From Nonomuraea typhae (GTDB lineage Bacteria > Actinomycetota > Actinomycetes > Streptosporangiales > Streptosporangiaceae): a stretch of DNA of 64,000 bases. The stretch is from NCBI RefSeq assembly GCF_009760925.1, contig NZ_VRLV01000001.1, positions 186,001 through 250,000 of the forward strand. Direction: 5' to 3'. This document shows, piece by piece, positions 48,217-56,899 of this stretch. Position 1 is the stretch's first letter. Every line of letters begins with the position of its first letter. The position numbers and the translations under genes are program-made. The notes beneath the pieces are model-generated. The model made no database searches and was not told the origin of the DNA. It saw nothing but the letters and a program-made list of their open reading frames with translations.

Positions 48217-49079
48217 CTCTGCAGGAAGCGCAGCGCCACGACGGAGGCCACGGCGATGATCAGCAGCATGGCGACGGCCATGGCCGAGGCGTAACCCTGG
48301 TGGTTCTCGACGAAGCCCTCCTGCATGATCGTGAAGGCCACGGTGGCGGTGGTGCCGGTGCCGGGGCCGCCGTTGGTGATGACCTTGACCTGGTCGAAGA
48401 TCTTGAACGTGGTGATGAGCAGCACCACGGTGTTGACGGTCAGGGCGGGGGCGAGCAGGGGCCAGGTGATGCGGCGGAAACGGGTCCAGGGGCCGGCGCC
48501 GTCGATGGCGGCGGCCTCGGTCAGCTCGTGCGGCACGCCCTGCAGCCCGGCCAGGTAGACCACGACGCAGAAGCCGAGCATCTGCCAGGAGACGATGCCG
48601 CCGAGGGAGAACAGCGCGTAGTCGGGGTCGGACAGCCAGCCGGGCGGGTCGGCCACGCCGAGCAGGCGCAGCGCCTGGTTGAGCGGCCCCTCGTCGTCGA
48701 GGACCCGCGTCCAGATCACGCTGACGACGACGGAGCTGAGGATCATCGGGGTGAAGTACACGCTGCGCATGGCGTTGTAGAACCAGCCGCGCCGATCCAG
48801 GAGTACGGCGATGCCGAGCCCGAGCAGGTTCGGCACCACCAGCACCATCACAGTCAGGATCGTGGTGACGCGCAGCGAGGTCAGGAACGCCTGGTCGCGC
48901 AGGAGCAGTTCGTAGTTGCGCAGCCCGACCCACGTCCAGCCGGGCCGCAGCAGGCTGTAGTCGGTCATGCTGTAGCCCACGCTGAGCAGGATCGGCACGA
49001 GCACGAAGCAGACGTAGATCAGCACTCCGGGCGCGCCGAAGCTCAGGAAGTGCCAGAGCCTGCCGTATACACCCCTCAA
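48198..49079 (-). CDS. CUT1 carbohydrate ABC permease (MalF-like), probable TTG start
   Basis: A 293-residue permease with six hydrophobic segments and EAA loop HELTEAAAIDGAGPWTRFRRITWP near residue 195. The family start region YGRLWHFLSFGAPGVLIYVC is directly preceded in frame by a TTG at 49079 that overlaps the upstream binding-protein stop (TTGA); no ATG or GTG is in frame nearby, since the valine before YGR is GTA. The last codons (REVQL) lie in the first unit of the start-cassette repeat. Together with the MalG-like and MalE-like genes it forms a CUT1 importer; no MalK-type ATPase is encoded here, so a shared ATPase such as MsiK elsewhere is expected. Confidence 0.9.
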   Translation of the reverse strand: MRGVYGRLWHFLSFGAPGVLIYVCFVLVPILLSVGYSMTDYSLLRPGWTWVGLRNYELLLRDQAFLTSLRVTTILTVMVLVVPNLLGLGIAVLLDRRGWFYNAMRSVYFTPMILSSVVVSVIWTRVLDDEGPLNQALRLLGVADPPGWLSDPDYALFSLGGIVSWQMLGFCVVVYLAGLQGVPHELTEAAAIDGAGPWTRFRRITWPLLAPALTVNTVVLLITTFKIFDQVKVITNGGPGTGTTATVAFTIMQEGFVENHQGYASAMAVAMLLIIAVASVVALRFLQSREVQL

Positions 49080-50392
49080 GAGGACTTGTCCCACTCGTCG
49101 TCGAGGTAGCGCAGCACCTCGTCCACGGTCTTCTTGCCGCTGACGAGGTCCTGGGCCGAGGCCCACCACTTCTCCTTCATCCCGGGCGGCATGGCGTCGT
49201 CGCCGGCCTCCCAGCCGAAGGAGGGCACGGTGGCGCCGGCGGTCTTGGCCTGCGACCACGCCTTGTAGGACTCGGTGAAGAGCGCGCCCATCGCCGGCGG
49301 GGAATAGCCCTTGATCGCGGGGAAGAGGGCGTCGGCCTTGACCGAGGCGTCCAGGTTGGACGTGTCGAGCTGGAAGGCCAGGGCGAACTTCTTGGCCGCG
49401 TCCAGATCTTTGGCGGTGGCGCTGACGGTCAGGCCGCCGCCGGTGAAGGCGGCCAGCTTGGTGGCGTCGGCGTCGCCGGGCCAGTTGAAGCGGCCGATCT
49501 TGATCTTGTTCGACGGGTTGTCGCCGCCGCTGGGCGAGGCGAACCAGCTGCCCATCGGGTACATGGCGCCCTTGCCCTCCAGGAAGGCGGTCTGGGTGGC
49601 GCCGTAGTCGCGTGAGAGGTCCCTCTTGTCGATGTAGCCCTTGGCGGCCAGGTCGGCGAACTTCTGGGTGGCGGCCTTGAAGCCGGGATCGGTGAACTTG
49701 ACCTTGCCCTCGCGCCGCTGACGCATCCAATCGGGGTTCTTGCCGTACACGTCGGTGGTCAGGACGCCGGTCCAGGCGAGGGTGGAGGCGAAGGCGTCGG
49801 GGCCGCCGCCGATGACGAACGGGGTGACGCCCTTGGCCTTCAGCTTGGCCGCCGCGTCGAGCAGTTCGGCGTAGGTCTTCGGCGCGGCGCTGATGCCGGC
49901 CTTCTTGAACAGGTCCTCGTTGTAGTAGACGTTCGAGTGCGTCTGCGTGTTGGTCGGGAGCTGGACGACCTTGCCGCCGATCGCGCCGCAGGTCGTGCAC
50001 TCGAAGTCCTTGAGGTCCTCCGGCGTCCAGGCGTAGAGGCTGGGCGCGAATCCGAGGATGTCCTGGAGGCCGACGTGCACGTCGGGGAACTGGCCGGAGG
50101 CGATGAGCTGCTTGGCGAACTCGTCGCGGCTGCCCGCGGCGGGCGCCACGACCTTCTTGACGGTGATGCCGGGGACGGCGTCGGTCGCCCGCTTGATCTG
50201 CGCGTCCCAGTAGGCCGCGTTGAGGTTCGGTGACTCGAACAGAAGGAACGAGACGGTCTTCGCCGAGCCGCCGGCCGGAGCCGAGCCGCCGGATGGAGCC
50301 GGCCCGCCTGATGAAGGGGCCGCCGCCTCGTTCACCGAGCACGCGGTGAGCGCGAGCAGGGCCGCTAAGCCAGCCGCGAGGGTCCTGTTCAC
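49076..50392 (-). CDS. CUT1 carbohydrate-binding lipoprotein (MalE-like)
   Basis: A 438-residue extracellular solute-binding protein family 1. Lipobox LLALTAC places the modified cysteine near residue 18 from GTG 50392, and a Ser/Gly/Pro-rich tether follows. Binding-protein landmarks are SRDEFAKQLIASGQFPDVHV, NVYYNEDLFKKAGI, TYAELLDAAAKLKAKGVTPF and AFLEGKGAMYPMGSWF. GTG 50392 was preferred to a codon at 50446 that would add 18 Arg-rich residues before the signal. It is the first gene of the seven-gene operon; a TTGACA box lies about 120 nt upstream. The ligand is an oligosaccharide of unknown kind. Confidence 0.92.
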   Translation of the reverse strand: MNRTLAAGLAALLALTACSVNEAAAPSSGGPAPSGGSAPAGGSAKTVSFLLFESPNLNAAYWDAQIKRATDAVPGITVKKVVAPAAGSRDEFAKQLIASGQFPDVHVGLQDILGFAPSLYAWTPEDLKDFECTTCGAIGGKVVQLPTNTQTHSNVYYNEDLFKKAGISAAPKTYAELLDAAAKLKAKGVTPFVIGGGPDAFASTLAWTGVLTTDVYGKNPDWMRQRREGKVKFTDPGFKAATQKFADLAAKGYIDKRDLSRDYGATQTAFLEGKGAMYPMGSWFASPSGGDNPSNKIKIGRFNWPGDADATKLAAFTGGGLTVSATAKDLDAAKKFALAFQLDTSNLDASVKADALFPAIKGYSPPAMGALFTESYKAWSQAKTAGATVPSFGWEAGDDAMPPGMKEKWWASAQDLVSGKKTVDEVLRYLDDEWDKSS

Positions 50393-50491
50393 CCTTGCCG
50401 CCTTCCTCGCCGGGCATGCCGCCCGGCGGGTTGACTTGCGGCCCATTCATCGGAGCACTGCCAGTCAGGGCCGCCGAATGATACGACCTCT

Positions 50492-50520
50492 AGTAGCTGT
50501 GATCCGGCTCATGTTGTCAA
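50492..50520 (-). promoter_or_regulatory. Possible promoter of the carbohydrate ABC operon
   Basis: On the minus strand TTGACA (50520-50515) is followed after 17 nt by GCTACT (50497-50492). The -35 is perfect and the -10 poor. Just upstream an AACGG/CCGTT inverted repeat (50522-50526 and 50535-50539) may be a LacI-type operator; it is too short to be sure. Confidence 0.35.
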
Positions 50521-50565
50521 TAACGGCCCTGCAACCGTTCTCAAACAGAAAAGTGATCGGAGGGG

Positions 50566-52332
50566 TCAGCTGGTGTACAGCTCCTCGATCGTGTCCGCGA
50601 AGTCCCGCATGACGAGGTTGCGCTTGATCTTCAGCGTCGGCGTCAGGTGGCCGCTCTCCTCGGTGATGTCGAGGTCGAGCACGGTGAACTTCTTGATCTG
50701 CTCGGCCCGGGAGACCGTGCGGTTGGCGGTGTCGACCGCCGCCTGCACCTCGGCCAGGACACGCGGGTCACGGCTGAGCTCGGCCGTCGTCGCAGCGGCG
50801 GCGCCGTTCTCCTTCTTCCAGTGCTCCAGCGCCTCGGGGTCGAGCGTGACGAGCGCGGCGACGAACGGCCGGTTGTCGCCCACGACCATGGCCTGGGAGA
50901 TGAGCGGATTGGCGCGCAGGGAGTCCTCCAGCGGGCCGGGCGCGACGTTCTTGCCCGCCGCGGTGACCAGGATCTCCTTCTTGCGGCCGGTGATGCGCAG
51001 ATAGCCGTCGCCGTCCAGTTCGCCCACGTCGCCCGTGTGGTACCAGCCCTCGGCGTCGATCGCGCCGGCCGTGGCCGTGTCGTTGTTCCAGTACCCCTGG
51101 AACACGTGGCGGCCCTTGACCAGGATCTCGCCGTCCTCGCCGATGCGGACCGAGACTCCGGGCAGGGGCCTGCCGACCGTGCCGATCTTGTTGCCGCCCG
51201 GCAGGTTGACCGTGGAAGGGGCCGACGTCTCGGTCAGGCCGTACCCCTCGAGGACCTCGATGCCGACGCCGCGGAAGAAGTGCCCGAGGCGCTCGCCCAG
51301 CGCCGAGCCGCCGCAGATCGCGGTGGCCAGCCGCCCGCCGGTGGCCGCGCGCAGCTTGGCGTAGACCAGCCGGTCGAACAGCGCGTGCTTGAGCCGCAGG
51401 CCGAGCCCGGCCGTACCGTCGGCCTTGCTGTAGGCGACCGCGACGTCCACCGCGCGGGCGAAGATCTTGCCCTTGCCGCCCTGGATGGCCTTCTGCTCGG
51501 CGCCGTTGTAGACCTTCTCGAAGACCCGCGGCACGCCCAGCAGCAGCGTCGGCTTGGCCGAGACCAGGTCAGGCGCGACGTTCTTCATGTTCGGCGTGTG
51601 GGACAGGACCGTTCCCGTCTCGATCGCCACCACCTGGATGAGCCGGGCGAAGACGTGCGCCAGCGGCAGGAACAGCAGCACGCCGGGCTCCTCGGTCTGG
51701 AAGACCGTCTCCAGTGGCCCCTCGGCCACGTTGCGCGCGGTGAACAGCAGGTTGTCGTGCGTCAGGCGGCAGCCCTTGGGCCGCCCGGTGGTGCCCGAGG
51801 TGTAGATGATCGTGGCCAGGTCGTCGCGGCCCATGGCCGCGCGCCGCCGCTCGATCTCCTCATCGGGTACGGCGGAGCCGTCCAGCGGCTCGTCCATGCG
51901 CCAGATCTGCTTCAGCTCCGGCGCCGCCTCGCGGACGGTCTCCACGTGGTTGTCCAGCTCGGCGAAGACCGCCTTGGCCCCGCTGTCGGACAGGATCCAG
52001 CGCACCTGCTCGACCGCGGAGGTCTCGTAGACGGGCACCGAGACCGCGCCGGCCGCCCAGAGGGCGTAGTCCACGAGGGTCCACTCGTAGCGGGTGCGGG
52101 AGATGATCGCCACCCGGTCGCCGGGTTCGACGCCCGCCGCCACCAGGCCCTTGGCCAGCGCCAGCACCTGGTCGCGGAACTCGGCCGCGGTCACGGCGGG
52201 CCAGGAGTCCCCGCCCGAGGTACGCCGCAGGACCACCGCGCCAGGTTCCTGCTCACCGCGCCGGAACACGGTGTCGGTCAGGGTGGCCGAAGCCGGCACA
52301 TCCACCAGGACAGGGACGCTGTACTCGCGCAC
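50566..52332 (-). CDS. Long-chain acyl-CoA synthetase (FadD15-like)
   Basis: A 588-residue AMP-forming fatty-acid CoA ligase. ATP/AMP motifs: IIYTSGTTGRPKGCRLTHDN near 175, GYGLTETSAPST near 365, and WYHTGDVGELDGDGYLRITG with GRKKEILV near 430; the C-terminal catalytic lysine lies in LTPTLKIKRN. Size and wording match bacterial FadD15-type enzymes (Rv2187 by synteny, from memory) that activate fatty acids at the membrane. GTG 52332 has AGGAG at -12 to -8. It starts 126 nt from a divergent phosphoesterase gene; a small inverted repeat CGCGT/ACGCG (52369-52384) lies between. Confidence 0.93.
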   Translation of the reverse strand: MREYSVPVLVDVPASATLTDTVFRRGEQEPGAVVLRRTSGGDSWPAVTAAEFRDQVLALAKGLVAAGVEPGDRVAIISRTRYEWTLVDYALWAAGAVSVPVYETSAVEQVRWILSDSGAKAVFAELDNHVETVREAAPELKQIWRMDEPLDGSAVPDEEIERRRAAMGRDDLATIIYTSGTTGRPKGCRLTHDNLLFTARNVAEGPLETVFQTEEPGVLLFLPLAHVFARLIQVVAIETGTVLSHTPNMKNVAPDLVSAKPTLLLGVPRVFEKVYNGAEQKAIQGGKGKIFARAVDVAVAYSKADGTAGLGLRLKHALFDRLVYAKLRAATGGRLATAICGGSALGERLGHFFRGVGIEVLEGYGLTETSAPSTVNLPGGNKIGTVGRPLPGVSVRIGEDGEILVKGRHVFQGYWNNDTATAGAIDAEGWYHTGDVGELDGDGYLRITGRKKEILVTAAGKNVAPGPLEDSLRANPLISQAMVVGDNRPFVAALVTLDPEALEHWKKENGAAAATTAELSRDPRVLAEVQAAVDTANRTVSRAEQIKKFTVLDLDITEESGHLTPTLKIKRNLVMRDFADTIEELYTS

Positions 52333-52445
52333 GGATCAACTCCTCTTCGGGGACCGCCGAGACGTTACCGCGTTAAGTTACGCGTCGGTAGCTTCGTCAC
52401 ACAGGCGTTATGAAGGGCAAACCTCATGCTAGCCGCCACCGCTCA

Positions 52446-52451
52446 TAGGAT
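52446..52451 (+). promoter_or_regulatory. Putative -10 element, leaderless phosphoesterase start
   Basis: TAGGAT ends 7 nt before ATG 52459. TAGGA could also serve as a weak ribosome site, so the case is less clear than for its counterparts at 56194 and 59422. Confidence 0.35.
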
Positions 52452-52458
52452 TTCCCGC

Positions 52459-53226
52459 ATGCGGGTCCATGTCGTCAGCGATGTCCACGGAAGCGTCGAG
52501 GCCCTGGCCCGCTCGGCCGACGGCGCCGACGCCCTCGTCTGCCTCGGCGACCTCATTCTCTACATCGACTACGACGACCACGCCCAGGGGATCTTCGCCG
52601 ACCTGTTCGGCGCGGAGAAGGCGGCCGAGTTCATCGCGCTGCGCACCGCCAAGCGCTTCGACGAGGCCAGGGCCATGTCCGCGGCGCTGTGGCAGGGGCT
52701 CGGCGGCGACCCGCGCGAGCACGTCGAGGCCAACGTCCGCAAGCAGTACACCGCCCTGTTCGGGGCCATGCCCGAGCCTGCCTACCTCACCTACGGCAAC
52801 GTGGACGTGCCGCGCCTCTGGGCCGACTACCTCAAACCCGGGCACCTGGTGCTGGACGGGCAGGAGGCGGAGATCGGGGGACGCCGCTTCGGGTTCGTCG
52901 GCGGCGGGCTCAGGACGCCGTACCGCACGCCGTACGAGATCGAGGACGAGGAGTACGCGGCCAAGGTGGAGGCGCTCGGCGAGGTGGACGTGCTGTGCAC
53001 GCACATCCCGCCGGCCGTGCCGCATCTGCTCTATGACACCGTGGCCAGGCGGTTCGAGCGGGGCAGCGAGGCCACGCTCGACTACATCCGGCGCGTGCAG
53101 CCGCGTTACGCGCTGTTCGGGCACGTGCACCAGCCGTTGTACCAGCGCACCAGGATCGGGCGGACGGAGTGTGTGAACGTCGGCCATTTCCGGGGAAAGG
53201 GACGTCCGTACGTCCTGGAGTGGTGA
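52459..53226 (+). CDS. Calcineurin-like metallophosphoesterase
   Basis: A 255-residue binuclear metal phosphoesterase. Metal-ligand motifs occur in family order: VVSDVHGS (8-14), CLGDLILY, TYGNVDVP near 117, CTHIPPA near 183 and FGHVHQPLY near 222. A helical insertion (45-105) sits between the GD and GNVD motifs. The GNVD form with a small cap resembles phosphoesterases acting on nucleotides or phosphodiesters; the substrate is open. ATG 52459 begins directly at the first strand; an upstream in-frame ATG 52426 would add 11 unlikely residues. Confidence 0.85.
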   Translation: MRVHVVSDVHGSVEALARSADGADALVCLGDLILYIDYDDHAQGIFADLFGAEKAAEFIALRTAKRFDEARAMSAALWQGLGGDPREHVEANVRKQYTALFGAMPEPAYLTYGNVDVPRLWADYLKPGHLVLDGQEAEIGGRRFGFVGGGLRTPYRTPYEIEDEEYAAKVEALGEVDVLCTHIPPAVPHLLYDTVARRFERGSEATLDYIRRVQPRYALFGHVHQPLYQRTRIGRTECVNVGHFRGKGRPYVLEW

Positions 53227-53247
53227 GGGGACCGATACTGTGGTCGC

Positions 53248-53685
53248 ATGGCTGATCGCACCACTTCGAGCATCACCATCGCCGCCCCCCGCGATGCCGT
53301 CCTGGCGGTCATCGCCGACCTGCCCGCCTACCCCGAGTGGGCCGGCGCGGTGAAGAGCGCCGAGGTCCTCAGCACCGACGCCGAGGGGCACCCCGCCCGG
53401 GTGCGCTTCGTGCTCGACGCCGGCGTGATCAGCGACACCTACACCCTCGCCTACGCCTGGAACGGCGACTCCGCCGTGAGCTGGCAGGTCGCCGAGCAGG
53501 GCAAGATGATCTCCGAGCTGACCGGGAGTTACCTGCTGGCCGACGCGGGCAGTGGCACCGAGGTGACCTACGAACTCGTCGTCGACCTCAAGGTCCCCAT
53601 GATCGGCATGATCAAGCGCAAGGCCGAGAAGGTCATCGTGGACACCGCGCTCAAGGGCCTGAAGAAAAGGGTCGAGGGCCGGTAA
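53248..53685 (+). CDS. SRPBCC (START-like) lipid-binding fold protein
   Basis: A 145-residue helix-grip protein: SITIAAPRDAVLAVIADLPAY is the typical first strand and helix, followed by the seven-strand sheet and a long C-terminal helix (MIKRKAEKVIVDTALKGLKK) that closes a hydrophobic cavity. From memory it corresponds to Rv2185c in the same neighbourhood, with unknown ligand. It is followed without gap by an ArsA-like ATPase gene, so the two probably work together. No Shine-Dalgarno precedes ATG 53248; GATACT at 53234-53239 may be the -10 of a short or leaderless transcript. Confidence 0.85.
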   Translation: MADRTTSSITIAAPRDAVLAVIADLPAYPEWAGAVKSAEVLSTDAEGHPARVRFVLDAGVISDTYTLAYAWNGDSAVSWQVAEQGKMISELTGSYLLADAGSGTEVTYELVVDLKVPMIGMIKRKAEKVIVDTALKGLKKRVEGR

Positions 53686-54843
53686 GTGGAGCCACGCGTC
53701 CTGCTGTTCACCGGCAAGGGGGGCGTCGGCAAGACCACCGTCGCCGCCGCCACGGCCACGCTCGCCGCCCGGCGCGGCCTCAAGACCCTGGTGATCTCCA
53801 CCGACACCGCGCACTCCCTGGCCGACGCCCTGGCCACCGAGCCCGGCGAGATCGCCCCCGGCCTGCACCTGCACCAGGTCGACACGCAGAAGTCCCTGGA
53901 GGAGCACTGGGGCGAGCTGCAGGACTACGCCCGCGGCCTGCTCGGCGAGCTCGGCCTCGACCAGATCACCGCCGAGGAGATCACCGTCCTGCCCGGCGCG
54001 GAGGAGGTCATCGCCCTGCTGGAGCTGCGCGAGCACGCCCGCTCCGGCAGCTGGGACGTCATCGTCGTCGACTGCGCGCCCACCGCCGAGACCCTCCGCC
54101 TGCTGGCCCTGCCCGAGGCGCTCGACTGGCACGTCAGCCGCCTGCTGCCGGCCGGCCGGCGCTTCCTGAAGGTGATCTCGCCGTTCGTGCGCGGCGTCGC
54201 GCACGTCAGCACCCCCGGCGACGACGTCGTGGGGGCCGCCGAGCGCATGCACCGCGGCCTGATGGAGATCCGCGAGCTGCTCACCGGCCCCGGCGCGTCC
54301 GTGCGCCTCGTGCTCACGCCCGAGGCCGTGGTGCTGGCCGAGGCCAGGCGCACGCTCACCTCGCTCAACCTGTACGGCTACCGCGTGGACGCCGTCGTGG
54401 CCAACCGGGTCTTCCCCGGGGCGGACGCCGACGCCTGGCGGGCCCAGTGGGTCAAGGCGCAGGAGCGGCTGCTGGCCGAGGCCGAGGAGTCGTTCGCGCC
54501 GCTGCCCGTGCACGTCGTGCCCTACCTGCCCGCCGAACCCGTCGGCGCCGGCGCCCTGGCCGCCCTCGCCGAGCAGCTGTACGGCGAAGCCGACCCGTTC
54601 GCCCCGCCGGCTGTCGAGCCCCCGCTGACGCTGACCGCCGGCGAGCTCCGCCTGGCGCTGCCCGGCGCCACCAAGGGCGAGGTCGATCTGGCCCGCAAAC
54701 GGGACGAACTCATCGTGACGGCCGGGCCGTACCGGAGGATCATCGCGCTGCCCGCCGCGCTCGCCCGCAGGAAGATCGCAGGCGCGACGCTCGAGGACGG
54801 CTTCCTGAAGGTACGGTTCGTCTCAGGAGGGCCAGATGACTGA
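53686..54843 (+). CDS. ArsA/Get3-like ATPase
   Basis: A 385-residue P-loop ATPase of the ArsA/Get3 group: deviant Walker A FTGKGGVGKTTVAA (8-20), switch I STDTAHSLADAL, switch II VDCAPTAETLRLLALPE near 125, and the nucleotide-binding ANRVFP near 240. The last 75 residues form an HSP20-like beta domain, as in many actinobacterial ArsA-like proteins. No ArsR, ArsB or arsenite-binding cysteines are visible, so arsenic efflux is unlikely. GTG 53686 follows the SRPBCC stop directly, and its end overlaps the DUF5304 gene. Rv2184c is the likely counterpart (from memory). Confidence 0.87.
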   Translation: MEPRVLLFTGKGGVGKTTVAAATATLAARRGLKTLVISTDTAHSLADALATEPGEIAPGLHLHQVDTQKSLEEHWGELQDYARGLLGELGLDQITAEEITVLPGAEEVIALLELREHARSGSWDVIVVDCAPTAETLRLLALPEALDWHVSRLLPAGRRFLKVISPFVRGVAHVSTPGDDVVGAAERMHRGLMEIRELLTGPGASVRLVLTPEAVVLAEARRTLTSLNLYGYRVDAVVANRVFPGADADAWRAQWVKAQERLLAEAEESFAPLPVHVVPYLPAEPVGAGALAALAEQLYGEADPFAPPAVEPPLTLTAGELRLALPGATKGEVDLARKRDELIVTAGPYRRIIALPAALARRKIAGATLEDGFLKVRFVSGGPDD

Positions 54844-55261
54844 GAGCGGCAACGACAGAGACCCGATCGGGACCGTCGCGGACGAGGCGCGCAAGCTGTT
54901 CGGCGCGCTGCAGAACCGTGCGGCCAAGCAGGTCGGCAAGACCGTCATCAACTCCTTCGCCAGCACCGTCACCGGCGGTGGGAGCAAGGAGAAGGACGTG
55001 TGGGGCGAGGCGGTGTCCGAGCCCCACGACGAGTACATCTGCCGCGCCTGCCCGGTCTGCCGGGCGATCGCGGCGCAGCGCGAGTCCGGTAACGAGGTTG
55101 CCGGGCATCTGGTGGCCGCGGGCGGCGAGTTGTTCGCCGCGGTCCGCGGCGCGCTGGACGTGCTGAGCCGGCCCGCCCCCCGGGGGCCGCGCGACAGGAC
55201 TCGCGACCGCACGCGTGACGAGCGCGGCCGCGACGACGTGGAACACATCGACCTGGGGTGA
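54836..55261 (+). CDS. DUF5304 family protein
   Basis: A 141-residue actinobacterial protein overlapping the ArsA-like gene by 8 nt. The helical first half (ADEARKLFGALQNRAAKQVG) precedes a short cysteine motif EYICRACPVCRAIAAQR (three Cys spaced x2 and x2) near residue 63 that might bind a metal, then a helical segment and a strongly charged Arg/Asp tail. Function unknown. The cluster SRPBCC - ArsA-like - DUF5304 is conserved across actinobacteria (from memory), which suggests a shared task at the membrane or in protein targeting. Confidence 0.8.
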   Translation: MTESGNDRDPIGTVADEARKLFGALQNRAAKQVGKTVINSFASTVTGGGSKEKDVWGEAVSEPHDEYICRACPVCRAIAAQRESGNEVAGHLVAAGGELFAAVRGALDVLSRPAPRGPRDRTRDRTRDERGRDDVEHIDLG

Positions 55262-55263
55262 AC

Positions 55264-56196
55264 ATGCTGACAATCGGGGTGGACATCGGCGGCACGAAGG
55301 TCGCCGCCGGCGTGGTCGACGAGGACGGCGAGATCGTCGAGCACGCGCTGCGCCCGACGCCTGCCGACCAGCCGGACCTCGTGGCCGAGACCGTGGCCGG
55401 CGTGGTCGGGGAGCTCGCCGAGGGCCGGGAGATCGAGGCCGTCGGCGTCGGCGCGGCCGGGTTCGTCGACGAGACGCGCTCGATCGTGCGCTTCGCCCCG
55501 AACCTCGCCTGGCGCGAGGAGCCCCTGCAGAAGAAGATCACCGGGCTGATCGGCCTGCCGGTGGTCGTGGAGAACGACGCCAACGCCATGGCCTGGGGCG
55601 AGACCCGCTTCGGCGCCGGGCGCGGGCAGACGCACGTCGTGTGCATCACGGTCGGCACCGGCATCGGCGGCGGCCTCGTCTTCGACGGCAAGCTGTATCG
55701 CGGCCGGTGGGGGATGGGCGCCGAGCTGGGCCACATCCAGGTCGTGCCCGAGGGCCGCCTGTGCGGGTGCGGCAACCTCGGCTGCTGGGAGCAGTACGCC
55801 AGCGGCAACGCCCTGGTCGCCGACGCCCGGGAGATCGCCCGCCAGCAGCCGGAGCGGGCGCGGATCCTGTCGGAGCTGGCCGGGGACAAGATCGAGGGCG
55901 AGGAGATCACCGAGGCCGCGCGCAAGGGCGACGACGCCTCGCTGGCCGCCTTCGCCTCGCTGGCCGACTGGCTCGGCCAGGGCATGGCCGATCTGGCCGC
56001 CATCCTCGACCCGAGCTGCTTCATCATCGGCGGCGGCGTCTCGCGTGCCGCCGACCTGTTCTTCGATCGGGCCAAGGAGACGTTCGCCCGCCAGCTCACC
56101 GGCCGCGGGCACCGCCCCCTGGCCGACATCCGGCTGGCCGAGCTCGGCGCTTCCGCCGGGGTCGTCGGCGCGGCGGATCTGGCACGGCAGCGTTAG
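55264..56196 (+). CDS. glkA: ROK-family glucokinase
   Basis: A 310-residue ROK kinase that phosphorylates glucose with ATP, as GlkA of Streptomyces does. Motifs: phosphate loop GVDIGGTKVAAG (5-16), catalytic region VENDANAMAWGE near 103, GTGIGGGLV near 133, the sugar-contact ELGHIQV and the ROK zinc site CGCGNLGCWEQYASG near 167. ATG 55264 has GGGG about 6 nt upstream; GTG 55258, two codons earlier, overlaps the DUF5304 stop. In Streptomyces GlkA also mediates carbon catabolite repression, which would matter for the ABC sugar importers in this window, though no link is shown here. Confidence 0.93.
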   Translation: MLTIGVDIGGTKVAAGVVDEDGEIVEHALRPTPADQPDLVAETVAGVVGELAEGREIEAVGVGAAGFVDETRSIVRFAPNLAWREEPLQKKITGLIGLPVVVENDANAMAWGETRFGAGRGQTHVVCITVGTGIGGGLVFDGKLYRGRWGMGAELGHIQVVPEGRLCGCGNLGCWEQYASGNALVADAREIARQQPERARILSELAGDKIEGEEITEAARKGDDASLAAFASLADWLGQGMADLAAILDPSCFIIGGGVSRAADLFFDRAKETFARQLTGRGHRPLADIRLAELGASAGVVGAADLARQR

Positions 56197-56199
56197 ATT
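56194..56199 (+). promoter_or_regulatory. Putative -10 element overlapping the glucokinase stop
   Basis: TAGATT, whose first three bases are the glkA stop codon, ends 7 nt before GTG 56207. No Shine-Dalgarno is present, which points to a leaderless start for the next gene. Confidence 0.4.
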
Positions 56200-56206
56200 G
56201 CCGGGT

Positions 56207-56899
56207 GTGAGGGTCGGCACCTACAACGTGCGCGGGCTGAAGGACAGCGTGCCAGCGCTCGTGCGCGTGATCACCGCGATGCGCGCCGACGTGCTGTGCG
56301 TGCAGGAGGCGCCGCGGCTGCTGTACTGGCGGGCGCGGCGCCGGTCGCTGGCCGAGGCGGCGGGCCTGCGGGTGGCCGCCGGAGGCCGGCTGGGCGGGGT
56401 GTCCGTCTTCGTCGCGCCGCGCGTGCGGGTGCTGCACGCCGAGCACCACGTGCTGAAGATCTTCCTGGGCCTGGAGATCCGCGGGGTGGCCATCGCGGTC
56501 GTGGAGTGTGACGGGACCCGGCTCGCGGTCGCCTCCCTCCACCTCGACCTCGACGCCGGGGCCCGCGCCCGCCACGCCGCCGAGGCGATGACCCTGCTGG
56601 AGCGGGCCGCCGCCCGCTTCGGCGCCGTCCCCGTGATCGCCGGGGACATCAACGAGCAGAGCGACGCGCCCGCCTGGCGCTATCTGGCCGGGCGGCTGCA
56701 CGACGCCTACGGCCACGCGCCCGTGGGCGACGGCATGACCTTCACCGCCCGCGAGCCGCGCAAGCGCATCGACGCCCTCTTCACCGGCCCCGGGCTGGCC
56801 GTGCTCGGCTGCGGCGGCGTCGCGGCCGCCCGGGAGGATCTCGTCGCCGCCACCGACCACCTGCCCGTCGTGGCGGAGCTGGCCGCTACCGGATCCTGA
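56207..56899 (+). CDS. Endonuclease/exonuclease/phosphatase (EEP) family hydrolase
   Basis: A 230-residue metal-dependent hydrolase with the EEP active-site series: VGTYNVRGL (2-10), CVQEAPRL near 33, VASLHLDLD near 108, VIAGDINEQSD near 145, RIDALFTG near 190 and ATDHLPVVA near 217. The fold covers DNA nucleases, sphingomyelinase-like and phosphatase enzymes; no signal peptide is present, so an intracellular role is likely. GTG 56207 starts at the first strand. The 3' end overlaps the convergent permease gene by 14 nt. Confidence 0.85.
   Translation: MRVGTYNVRGLKDSVPALVRVITAMRADVLCVQEAPRLLYWRARRRSLAEAAGLRVAAGGRLGGVSVFVAPRVRVLHAEHHVLKIFLGLEIRGVAIAVVECDGTRLAVASLHLDLDAGARARHAAEAMTLLERAAARFGAVPVIAGDINEQSDAPAWRYLAGRLHDAYGHAPVGDGMTFTAREPRKRIDALFTGPGLAVLGCGGVAAAREDLVAATDHLPVVAELAATGS

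Noticed and set aside
53686..54843. Arsenite efflux ATPase
   Set aside because: Only the ArsA-like ATPase fold is present; no arsenic-binding cysteines and no ars genes are nearby, and the gene belongs to a conserved cluster with SRPBCC and DUF5304.
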